Shown: piece by piece, positions 1-7,588 of the stretch
Numbering within the stretch: the first letter of the stretch is position 1
How the letters are laid out: each line of letters begins with the position of its first letter
Assembly (NCBI RefSeq): GCF_022763305.1
Contig: NZ_JALEGT010000108.1
Span: 1 to 61,255, forward strand
DNA length: 61,255 nucleotides
Direction: 5' to 3'
Source: Marivita sp.
Lineage (GTDB): Bacteria; Pseudomonadota; Alphaproteobacteria; Rhodobacterales; Rhodobacteraceae
Made by a program: the position numbers and the translations under genes
The notes under the pieces: model-generated
Told to the model about the DNA's origin: nothing
The model's input: the letters and a program-made list of their open reading frames with translations, nothing else
Databases searched by the model: none

Positions 1-56
1 ATTCAAAATCCCCCGCTGGCAACAGCGTGCGAGTTCGAGTCTCGCCTTGGGCACCA
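1..56 (+). tRNA. tRNA-Leu(CAA), 3' part
   Basis: The window opens inside the anticodon arm. Bases 2-8 form a seven-base loop with anticodon CAA at 4-6, and 9-13 are the 3' side of its stem. A long variable arm follows (CGCTG, GCAA loop, CAGCG, 14-27), the hallmark of a class II tRNA. The T arm is 29-45 (GCGAG, TTCGAGT, CTCGC), the 3' acceptor strand 46-52, the discriminator base A53, and CCA is encoded at 54-56. Anticodon and long variable arm together give leucine. The D arm and 5' acceptor strand lie outside the window. Confidence 0.93.
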
Positions 57-91
57 CCTCATCAAACCTGTGTCCCGACCCGTGCGGCCCG

Positions 92-814
92 TCACCTGAC
101 GGCCAGAACCTTGTGTCCGGGCAGGTCCTGCAGTTGGGGGTGATCGACATCCATCCTGTCTGCAAATCCCAGCCGAAGGATTTGGCGCATCGCCATGCGC
201 ACAGGGCCCATATTCGTGTCGTCCTGCAAAAGGAAGGCGCCTTTGGGCATCAACGGTCTCATCGCGAGAAATTCGCGGAGATGCGTGTCTTTCGATCCGT
301 CAAGATGCAGCAGATCAATCGTCTCTGACGGGTTCTCGTCCACGTATTTCGGCAGTTCCACCAACGAATTCCCGGTGATGAACCGGCACCGCCCGGGAAA
401 GGCCTGTTTCAGCCAGGAAAACGCCGCGGGCACATAGATATCGACCCGCGCCCAGGTCGGGGTCAGCTGCTTGCAGATGTCCACCCCGGTCACGCGCAGT
501 GTCGGATTGGCCGACAAAGCGAGGTAAAGGCTGTGCCCGCCGTTTACGCCGACTTCGAACATATGGGTTGAATGCTGCGCCAGCCAGAACAGGTTTCTCC
601 TCTTGCCATCGAAACGGCCGAGAAGACCGTTGTTTTGAAACTCGGGGTCCCTGTGTCCATAAAACAGATTGCCGTTCAACTCGGCTGTCTGCCCCCACTG
701 CGCGAGGGTGTTCGCCAGATGTGCGTTCAGGTCGGCAAGACCCGCAGTCCAGGCCTCGCAGGCCAGCAACTCGTCGTAGCTCTCGTAGGGCGGCAGTCGA
801 AGGGGGTCTGTCAA
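92..814 (-). CDS. Class I SAM-dependent methyltransferase
   Basis: A 240-residue protein with the Rossmann methyltransferase layout: motif I around residues 86-94 (FEVGVNGG), the acidic residue ending strand 2 at D112 (GVD), and an LLHLDG segment near 168-173 that resembles the Methyltransf_24 type. A late QDD (197-199) may bind a metal or substrate. The start is a TTG at 814 because an in-frame TAA lies just upstream and no early ATG exists; a later alternative start cannot be excluded. No signal peptide is seen, so it is cytosolic. The substrate is unknown. It runs toward the tRNA-Leu gene and has no operon partner in the window. Confidence 0.75.
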   Translation of the reverse strand: MTDPLRLPPYESYDELLACEAWTAGLADLNAHLANTLAQWGQTAELNGNLFYGHRDPEFQNNGLLGRFDGKRRNLFWLAQHSTHMFEVGVNGGHSLYLALSANPTLRVTGVDICKQLTPTWARVDIYVPAAFSWLKQAFPGRCRFITGNSLVELPKYVDENPSETIDLLHLDGSKDTHLREFLAMRPLMPKGAFLLQDDTNMGPVRMAMRQILRLGFADRMDVDHPQLQDLPGHKVLAVR

Positions 815-1275
815 GGCTTACTCACTGGTCAATACTGCGCGTGTGTCGTGCTTGAGGCGCAAGGCTTCTGGCGTCCCGAGGCACCGCTGATCCTCGTAAC
901 CCTGTTTGCTCTGAGTGTCGGCCGCATGTGCGTCAAGTCAACCGTTAACCGCATTCCGAGGTGGCAACACCGCGGTCGCGCAAATCTCGGGGCGACGGGT
1001 GTCGCGCTCTTGTCGAAAGGCACTCCATTCACGGTAGAAACTGGGGCTGTCGCATCGGGGAAATCCATGTCACCCCGGCCCAGTTCACCCGACGGGTGAC
1101 GATCTTTGCGGTTTGCTCCAGAAGCAGTGTCGACGCATCTGCATAAGCCGCTTTTTGGCGTCTGCCAGAAAATATGATTTTTTCAGTCAACTTTTGATCG
1201 AAAAAAGTTGATGCAGCCCCGGTTTTCGCGAAATTTAACCACATCAACAGGTTATTCGGGGGAAGGACCAAGCCA
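815..1275. other. 461-bp intergenic region with two inverted repeats
   Basis: No convincing gene is seen here. It separates two divergent genes and should carry both promoters. Two inverted repeats stand out: TCACCC-GAC-GGGTGA at 1085-1099, and a perfect 9-bp repeat TCAACTTTT / AAAAGTTGA (1187-1195 and 1203-1211, 7-base spacer) in an AT-rich stretch about 65 bp before the next start. Either could be an operator or a 5'-UTR hairpin. Confidence 0.5.
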
Positions 1276-3378
1276 ATGGACAAAACGCTCATCATCGTGC
1301 TCGACGAGTTCACCGAGCGCGTTTTCGAGTATTCGAACGTGACCCTCTATGACTACGGGTTCATCGACGAAATCACGTTCTTCGATTACGTGTCGAACGG
1401 CCTTGGCATGGTGGATGAGACGCGAACCACCTTCGTGGCAGATGAGGGCGGGTTCTATCGCGTCACCCCGGATGATTTCGAATACAGCTTCGAGCGCGAT
1501 CTCGATTTCAAGGAAGAAGCCACCGTTGAGTTCAACGGACAGGAGGCGGTCGCCACGACCTATTTCGACTTTTTCCGCGCTGCGCCGACGCTGCAGGATT
1601 TCCCGGCGCATGGGGATTGGGTCATCGAAGCGATCACGCAGCGTTTGGTCGATCCGTCGCGGACCGAGATCATCGCCATCGATGTCGCGCAAGAGTTCCT
1701 GTTGCCGTTTCAGGATGTCACCACGACCTTTGATGGGGTCGAATATGTCGAACCGGCCATGATCGCGGTGGTGTTCGATTTCCTTCAGACCTTTGATGCA
1801 GAATTCAATCCGGAATCGGACATCACCTACCTGCCGGCCGCTCTCTCGGTGTCTCTCGGGGACAATACGGTCGATGAATCCGAACTCACCACGCTGGATT
1901 ACTTCGAGTTGTTTGAGGTGCCGATTTTCCAGGCCTCGGCCAATGAAGGGCAGGCGGGTGTCGACTGGGGCAGCGTCTATCAGAACGTGATCAATGTGGG
2001 CGCGTGGAACGTGGCGACAAATGGCGAATTGCTGCTGTCGTCCTTCGAAAGCCTGCCGAATGTCGACCTTGCGGGCGATGGTCTGGTGTTCCGCGAAGAC
2101 TGGGGGTTCAACTTCGGGACATCCTTCGCCACACCCAAGATCGCGGCGGAATTCATCAATCTTGCCAATGACGTGATCAGCGACCTGAATGCACAGGGCA
2201 GCCGTGTCGCCGACTTTTTCGACACCACCTATCTGCCGCCCAGCTATTCGCAACTGGTGGCAACCGCGATCCCGTCGCTGACCACTGATGTGCTCATCAC
2301 CTTCGACGATCCCAATGCCGGGCTTGTGCTCTTGCCGATCAGCGATGCAACGCTGGCGGAAAACGGCGCCACGCCACGAACGCTTCAAGACGCCGACACC
2401 GGGCTGACCGGCAGCACGATTGCATCGCTCGAGGTGCTGTCCGACAGCACCTCTCCGACCGAGGGGCGCGATTTCCTCACTGGAGGTGACTCGGGTGAGA
2501 CTCTGGCGGCACTGGATGGCAACGACACGCTGTCCGGTCTTGGTGGCGACGACGTGCTCAATGGTGGAGCAGGCGTGGATACGGCGATCTTCTCGGGGCC
2601 GCAATTCGCCTACACGCTTCTCATTGCGCCGGGCGAAACCCGGATTGCCGACCGCAGGCCGGATGTGAACGGCACTGACACGCTGGTCGACATCGAGTTT
2701 CTGGATTTCACCGTCGATGTTCAGAACGGTCCTTTCAACCTTCAGCAATTTGGCGGCGTGGCCAGCCTGTCACCGCAAGATTTCGAAAGCTTCATCGAGC
2801 TCTACATCGCGTACTTCAACCGCGCGCCGGATGCGATCGGGCTCAATTTCTGGGGCACGGCCTTTGCCAATGGCACCACGTTGGAGCAGATGGCATCGCT
2901 GTTCATTGATCAGGCCGAAACCCGCGCGACCTATCCCGAGGGCACGTCGAACACCGACTTTGCGACCTCGGTCTACACCAATGTCCTTGGCCGCACACCC
3001 GATCAGGCCGGGTTCGACTTCTGGGTCGGGCTTCTGGACAGCGGCGGCGTGTCGCGTGACCAGTTCATCCTCGAGGTGCTGCGCGGGGCCAAATCCGAGC
3101 TGAAACCGGAAGAAGGGCAGGCCTTTGTCGATCAGCAATTGCTGGACCGGGCCTTCCTTGAAAACAAGGTCGACATCGGTGCCTATTTCGCGGTGCATCG
3201 CGGCATGTCCGATGTGAGCAACGCAACCGAGGTCATGGCCCTGTTCGACGGCTCTCAGGACAGCATCGCAGAGGCCTTCGCGGCGATCGATGCCGATTAC
3301 CAGGCGGCGCTTGACCCCGAATTGGGGGAATTCCTCGTACAGGTGATCGGGGTCCTCGACCCGCCCGCCATCGCCTGA
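1276..3378 (+). CDS. Subtilase-like (S8) protein with RTX-type repeat and DUF4214
   Basis: A 700-residue acidic protein. The N-terminal half carries a divergent S8 peptidase signature: candidate Asp at D10 (IIVLDEF), His at H112 (AHGDWV), a VSLG segment at 192-195, oxyanion Asn at N223 (ASANEG) and Ser at S283 (FGTSFATP). Residues about 402-435 resemble a glycine/aspartate-rich calcium-binding RTX repeat (GNDTLSGLGGDDVLNGG). Residues about 500-605 match DUF4214 (FNRAPDAIGLNFW, then LGRTPDQAGFDFW). There is no N-terminal signal peptide, so type I secretion is likely, as for other RTX proteins; no exporter lies nearby. The ATG follows a GGGGAAGGA ribosome site. Catalytic activity is inferred from motifs only; the Asp assignment is the weakest. 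Confidence 0.75.
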   Translation: MDKTLIIVLDEFTERVFEYSNVTLYDYGFIDEITFFDYVSNGLGMVDETRTTFVADEGGFYRVTPDDFEYSFERDLDFKEEATVEFNGQEAVATTYFDFFRAAPTLQDFPAHGDWVIEAITQRLVDPSRTEIIAIDVAQEFLLPFQDVTTTFDGVEYVEPAMIAVVFDFLQTFDAEFNPESDITYLPAALSVSLGDNTVDESELTTLDYFELFEVPIFQASANEGQAGVDWGSVYQNVINVGAWNVATNGELLLSSFESLPNVDLAGDGLVFREDWGFNFGTSFATPKIAAEFINLANDVISDLNAQGSRVADFFDTTYLPPSYSQLVATAIPSLTTDVLITFDDPNAGLVLLPISDATLAENGATPRTLQDADTGLTGSTIASLEVLSDSTSPTEGRDFLTGGDSGETLAALDGNDTLSGLGGDDVLNGGAGVDTAIFSGPQFAYTLLIAPGETRIADRRPDVNGTDTLVDIEFLDFTVDVQNGPFNLQQFGGVASLSPQDFESFIELYIAYFNRAPDAIGLNFWGTAFANGTTLEQMASLFIDQAETRATYPEGTSNTDFATSVYTNVLGRTPDQAGFDFWVGLLDSGGVSRDQFILEVLRGAKSELKPEEGQAFVDQQLLDRAFLENKVDIGAYFAVHRGMSDVSNATEVMALFDGSQDSIAEAFAAIDADYQAALDPELGEFLVQVIGVLDPPAIA

Positions 3379-3414
3379 GGACAGACCGGGCGCGGCGGCA
3401 CCCCAACGCCGCGC

Positions 3415-3723
3415 CTATTTCTCCAGCGACGCGATATAGGCCACCATGTCGTCGATATTGCCGCCGATCATGTAGTCGCTGTAGCGCGGCATGTCCGCGT
3501 GGATCGGCTGCACGATCCGCGCCCGGATCTGGTCGGGCGACCGGTAGACGGCAATGGCCGCAAAGCTGGGGGGCTCCTGCTTGAACGGGCCACCGGGCTC
3601 GATCATGTGACAGGCCGAGCAGTATTCCTCGGCGATCTGGCGTCCCATCGTGGCGTTGGGTGCGTCGGCAAGGGCTATGCCCGACAGGCATGACAGGGCG
3701 ATAGCTAGGCGCGTGTGGAACAT
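3415..3723 (-). CDS. Small secreted class I cytochrome c
   Basis: A 102-residue protein with an N-terminal signal peptide (hydrophobic run ending ...GIALADA) and one CSACH heme-binding site. A methionine further on (DMPRYSDYM region) could be the sixth ligand. The size fits a monoheme periplasmic electron carrier. An ATG at 3735 is in frame, but it sits inside ATGGAGGGGATC, and GGAGGGG is exactly placed as the ribosome site for the ATG at 3723, so I take 3723. It is downstream of the VWA/MoxR genes on the same strand with a gap of about 76 bp; its redox partner is not evident. Confidence 0.82.
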   Translation of the reverse strand: MFHTRLAIALSCLSGIALADAPNATMGRQIAEEYCSACHMIEPGGPFKQEPPSFAAIAVYRSPDQIRARIVQPIHADMPRYSDYMIGGNIDDMVAYIASLEK

Positions 3724-3799
3724 GATCCCCTCCATCCGTCACGTCACATGGGGCCATGCTACGCCGCCATGCAGGTTCGGGCAAAGGGTTTGGTTTCTT

Positions 3800-5020
3800 T
3801 CAGCGGGCCATCACCAGCAACGTCCCAAAAGCTGGCGGACGTGCTACCGGGGCGGGCACCGCCCAGATCACCGGATGCCGCGGGGCGGGCGGCAGCGGTG
3901 CGTCAAGATCGGTCAGCACGATGAGCAACGACGGATCGAGCTGTCGGCTGGCCTCGAACACGGGTCCGAAATCGGTGCCGCCACCGCGGCGGATGTCGAT
4001 CCGCTTCAATCCCTCGGCGCTTTCGAGGCGCGTCCGGCTGTGCAGATCGGTGTCGAAGGCCCACAGATGGACCTCCGCATCGCTGCGCCGCTGGATGCCG
4101 AGGGCTTCGGCGGCGAAGAGATCAAGCTGCGAGTCGGTGACGGAACTCGATGTGTCCAGAGCCACGATGATCCGCGGGCGGCGCATGTCACGTGCCAGTC
4201 CGGGCTGAAAAGCGGGGGATGGCACGCCCGCGACCTGTGCCGAAGCCTCCTGCGCAACCCAACGGGCGGCGGGGCGTTTGTGCGACTGTCGCGGCACATC
4301 GCTCACTGCCTTGAGCAGCAGGCGGCGCAGATGCCGTTCCCACGGCACGGTAGAGCCGGGCAGATCGCCGAACCGGATCAGGGCAGGGCCGATACCGATC
4401 CCGGCGCTGCGCCCCAGTTCCAGCGCCTGGTCGACCCGGCTGGCCCAGACGTCGCTTTGGGTTTCGAACGATCCCTTGCTGCTCAGGTCCGGCGCAAATT
4501 TCCGCTTGAGCATGTAGTCCTCCACCGCCGGGTTCACCTGTGATGGATCGCCTTCCAGCGGGGCCGACAAGGCGTGATACAGTCGGTCGGTGTCCCACTC
4601 GGCAAGGATGTTGGGGGCCACGGTGTCCAAGCCCGGCAAGAGGTCGATCAGTTCCTTGGCCCGCACCGCCGGGCGCGGCAATGCGTGCCTTCCAGCCAAC
4701 AGCGCCTCGTTCACCATCGCATCCGCTGCAAGAGTGTACAGCTTGGGCTTGAACCCACGCCCCAGCCGCGCCGCCATCTCGGCTTGCCGTGCGGAATGGC
4801 GCAGCGCGACGTGAAGAACGTGATGGGCGCAGAGACCGATCTGCTCAGCGGGTGAGAGATGTGTGAAGGACGGCCCGTAGAGTATTGTATCTCCATCTGT
4901 TTCCGTCTCTCCGTCGTGGTCCCGATGGGTACACCAGAGCGACAGCGCGGCAATGGCGGGATCGACATCGCCCATCTGGGCCAAGGCCATCCGAGCGCGT
5001 CGGCTGTGCTGCCCTGACAC
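3800..5020 (-). CDS. DUF2201-type VWA domain / putative metallopeptidase
   Basis: About 406 residues. The N-terminal part contains an HHVLHVALRH segment (around residues 66-75) that resembles the zinc-peptidase-like motif of DUF2201. The C-terminal part is von Willebrand A-like, with a DTSSS MIDAS motif near residue 289 and a GGGTDF turn later. Such proteins typically work with MoxR AAA ATPases, which is the gene just upstream. The GTG at 5020 is preferred: it lies 4 bp after the upstream stop and gives an N-terminus VSGQHSRRAR. An upstream in-frame start at 5068 would overlap the ATPase gene by 44 bp, and an ATG at 4990 is also possible. Cytosolic; the target is unknown. Confidence 0.78.
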   Translation of the reverse strand: MSGQHSRRARMALAQMGDVDPAIAALSLWCTHRDHDGETETDGDTILYGPSFTHLSPAEQIGLCAHHVLHVALRHSARQAEMAARLGRGFKPKLYTLAADAMVNEALLAGRHALPRPAVRAKELIDLLPGLDTVAPNILAEWDTDRLYHALSAPLEGDPSQVNPAVEDYMLKRKFAPDLSSKGSFETQSDVWASRVDQALELGRSAGIGIGPALIRFGDLPGSTVPWERHLRRLLLKAVSDVPRQSHKRPAARWVAQEASAQVAGVPSPAFQPGLARDMRRPRIIVALDTSSSVTDSQLDLFAAEALGIQRRSDAEVHLWAFDTDLHSRTRLESAEGLKRIDIRRGGGTDFGPVFEASRQLDPSLLIVLTDLDAPLPPAPRHPVIWAVPAPVARPPAFGTLLVMAR

Positions 5021-5024
5021 CGGA

Positions 5025-6131
5025 CTACAGCGCTCCGGCCTCGGCCCGCGCCTTTGCGTAATCGGCATAGGCCTCGGACCCCCGGAACGCCTCGTGCAGG
5101 CCTTGCGCCAGCGCCTTGCGGATCAGCACCTCAAACCCAAAGCTTGACAGCTCGCCCAAGGGCAGCGCCTGAACGCGCTCGGATTTCAGCGTGCGAATAT
5201 CCGCCATGACGTCGATCACATCGCGGATCGTGTCCGCGTCGGTCTGCGCCACCAGCCCGTAGATCAGCCCGACCAGCCCGTTCAGACTGTCGGGATACAG
5301 ATCCGCCCGCTGGGCGCGGGGGGTCGCAAGTATGTCCTGAACTGTCACCATCGCGTCCAGCTCATCCGCCACGCGGGCAAATTCGGCGGCGGGGGCCACA
5401 CCAATCGTGCCCGCCACCATCGTGCCCCGAATACGGCGGTCGGTCACCGCCTGCATGATCTGGCTCACCCGTTCCCACGACCGGGGTGTGCAGGCGATCA
5501 TCTCACCGCGCCGCAGACTGTCTTCCGTGGTATCCAGCAGATCAGGCCGCGACCGCAGGAAGGCCGTCACCGCGGGATGCAGCGACTGGTCCACCGCGTA
5601 GCGTTCCAGCCAGTCCTTTGCGTTGGCCGTGACGTGCAGATGCACAAGCCGGTCCGACAGGGCGGTTCCCATCTCGTAGGCCACCGCACCGTCTTCGACC
5701 GTGTTGCCCGCCGCGACAATGAAGACGCTGTCGGGCAGGGTGTGCCGACCGACCCGGCGTTCCTGCAACAGCCCGTAAACCGTCGGCTGAAGATAGGGCG
5801 AAGCGGCGGTCAACTCGTCGAGGAACAGCACCGCAGGACGCTCCGGTTCGTCCGGCAAATCCTCGGGCCGATACCAGAGCGTCTTGCGGCTCTCGTGATC
5901 GTAATAAGGCAGGCCCCGCAGATCCTGCGGCTCGATCGTCGTCAGGCGGATGTCATAAAGCTGCGCCCCGATCTGTGTTGCAAGCGTCTGCACAAGCTGG
6001 GTTTTCCCCACACCGGGCTTGCCGTGCAGCATCCATGACGTCATCAGCGCCCCAGTGCTCTGCGCGTCCCACGCGGCCCGCAACACCTCCAGTGCATCGC
6101 CCGCCGACACCGTCTGCGCGTTCACGCTCAT
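5025..6131 (-). CDS. MoxR-family AAA+ ATPase
   Basis: A 368-residue AAA_5-type ATPase with Walker A GKPGVGKT (37-44) and Walker B VLFLDE (101-106), followed by the sensor and lid region typical of MoxR-like chaperones. These ATPases remodel partner proteins together with VWA-domain proteins. The stop is 4 bp from the downstream VWA gene start, and its ATG overlaps the upstream membrane-protein stop by 4 bases, so the three genes form a tight operon. The client complex cannot be read from the sequence. Confidence 0.88.
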   Translation of the reverse strand: MSVNAQTVSAGDALEVLRAAWDAQSTGALMTSWMLHGKPGVGKTQLVQTLATQIGAQLYDIRLTTIEPQDLRGLPYYDHESRKTLWYRPEDLPDEPERPAVLFLDELTAASPYLQPTVYGLLQERRVGRHTLPDSVFIVAAGNTVEDGAVAYEMGTALSDRLVHLHVTANAKDWLERYAVDQSLHPAVTAFLRSRPDLLDTTEDSLRRGEMIACTPRSWERVSQIMQAVTDRRIRGTMVAGTIGVAPAAEFARVADELDAMVTVQDILATPRAQRADLYPDSLNGLVGLIYGLVAQTDADTIRDVIDVMADIRTLKSERVQALPLGELSSFGFEVLIRKALAQGLHEAFRGSEAYADYAKARAEAGAL

Positions 6132-6832
6132 GCCGGGGCCTCCTGCGGCGCGGGGCCGTCCAGCAATGCGGCCAGCCGGGCATGGCCGGACACCCCGCGC
6201 GCGTCAAAGCTGACCGACCGAAGATAGACATCCTCGCGCAGGTTCGCGCGGTGCAGCAGGCGCTCGGTTAACGCGTCGTCAAACAGCTCTGCCGCGATCA
6301 ATGCCCGCTCCTCCGCGTTCAGCGACAGGATGCGCGGCTTGCCCTCGCGCGTCTGCACCGACACCAGCGTGAGCGGCGTGACATGCGACAGTTCGGACTG
6401 TTCGACCACCAGCATCAGTTCTCCGCTCGTCTGGCCGCGCAGCGCCGCCAGTTTGGTCAGCACCCGCCGCGCGCGGTAGTTCAAATTGTCCAGCACCCGC
6501 GCGGCCTCGTCCTCGTCCATCAGCGTCTTGCGCTTTTCGGCCGAGACCCGAAGCACCTTCATCTCGAAGAACCCGATCACGATGATCATGGCCACAGGCG
6601 CCTGCGAAATCGGCAGCGCCAGATCGCGCCAGATGAACATGGCGATCACGAAGGGAGAAAGCGCAATGAAATACCGCAGCGGTTCGTTTTCCATGATCAC
6701 CCGCAGGACCATGCCAAACCCACCACCTTTCGGCAGGAACGCGATGCGGTGCAGAACCTTGCGCGGGACCGATCCGGTCTCGAGCGCCTTGGGGTTCCAC
6801 ACGGTGTCAGGTGACAGGATGAATGCACTCAT
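6128..6832 (-). CDS. Two-pass membrane protein heading the MoxR-VWA operon
   Basis: A 234-residue protein of unknown function. Two hydrophobic segments at about 51-68 and 76-92 form a hairpin in the inner membrane; the rest is a soluble, charged C-terminal domain. The ATG at 6832 follows CGGAG and gives a sensible length; frame extension further upstream runs antisense through the ABC ATPase gene. It overlaps the ATPase gene by 4 bases. The position suggests it anchors or is the client of the MoxR/VWA pair, but this is inference. Confidence 0.72.
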   Translation of the reverse strand: MSAFILSPDTVWNPKALETGSVPRKVLHRIAFLPKGGGFGMVLRVIMENEPLRYFIALSPFVIAMFIWRDLALPISQAPVAMIIVIGFFEMKVLRVSAEKRKTLMDEDEAARVLDNLNYRARRVLTKLAALRGQTSGELMLVVEQSELSHVTPLTLVSVQTREGKPRILSLNAEERALIAAELFDDALTERLLHRANLREDVYLRSVSFDARGVSGHARLAALLDGPAPQEAPA

Positions 6833-6931
6833 AGGCTCCGAGGTAGCACCCCGAAGACACGCGGCAAAGTGCGCCGACGGTTTTTCTGTGTCTGGGCTTT
6901 TCCTTTGCTTCCCGCGTGATAGCTCAGGGTC

Positions 6932-7588
6932 ATGGTTCTGACGGTTCAAGACGTGAAGAAATCCTTTCCCGGCGCCGAGGGGGAGGTGCCGGTCCTGCGC
7001 GGCGTGTCCCTCACGCTCGAGCGGGGCGAGACACTTGCGCTTACCGGAGAGTCGGGATCGGGCAAGAGCACGCTCTTGCATCTCATCGGTGGGCTGGACC
7101 GGGTGGACGGCGGGTCGATCACCGTTGCCGGGCGCGAGATCACCGACATGAGCGATACCGACCGCGCGGCGCTGCGGCGCACCGATGTCGGCGTGATCTT
7201 TCAACAGTTCAACCTCATCCCGTCGCTCACGGTCGAGGCCAATATCGCCTTTCAGGCCCGTCTTGCCGGAACCTACGACGTTGCCCATGCCAAGCGCCTG
7301 TCGGCGGCGCTGGGACTGACCGATCACCTCTTGAAATATCCCGAGGCGCTGTCGGGCGGCCAGCAGCAGCGCGTCGCCATCGCCCGCACGCTCACCGCGC
7401 GGCCCAAGCTGGTGCTGGCGGACGAGCCGACCGGCAATCTCGACGAGGCGACGGCGGCCGAGGTGCTGGGCCAGATGCTGGCTCTGGTTCGGGAAACCGG
7501 AGCAGGCCTGCTGATGGTGACACATTCGCAAAGTGTTGCCCGCCGGATGGAACGGCACGTGCATCTCAGCCAGGGGCATGTGGTGTGA
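6932..7588 (+). CDS. LolD/MacB-type ABC transporter ATP-binding protein (AttE-like)
   Basis: A 218-residue nucleotide-binding subunit with Walker A GESGSGKS (39-46), Q-loop IFQQFN, signature LSGGQQQR (139-146) and Walker B LVLADE (159-164). The TGNLD after Walker B is typical of the LolD/MacB/FtsE group. It overlaps the permease gene by 4 bases (GTGA), and the lipocalin-like gene follows. The set matches the AttEFGH arrangement, with the two permease halves fused. Its likely task is moving a lipoprotein or lipid out of the inner membrane. Confidence 0.92.
   Translation: MVLTVQDVKKSFPGAEGEVPVLRGVSLTLERGETLALTGESGSGKSTLLHLIGGLDRVDGGSITVAGREITDMSDTDRAALRRTDVGVIFQQFNLIPSLTVEANIAFQARLAGTYDVAHAKRLSAALGLTDHLLKYPEALSGGQQQRVAIARTLTARPKLVLADEPTGNLDEATAAEVLGQMLALVRETGAGLLMVTHSQSVARRMERHVHLSQGHVV

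Noticed and set aside
1252-2748. 498-codon open frame antisense to the subtilase-like gene
   Set aside because: It mirrors a coding region of high GC, has Arg/His/Gln-rich composition and no known domain; the sense frame carries recognisable motifs.
6833-7579. Extended N-terminus of the membrane protein heading the MoxR operon
   Set aside because: The extension is antisense to the ABC ATPase gene and lacks a ribosome site; the ATG at 6832 is sufficient.
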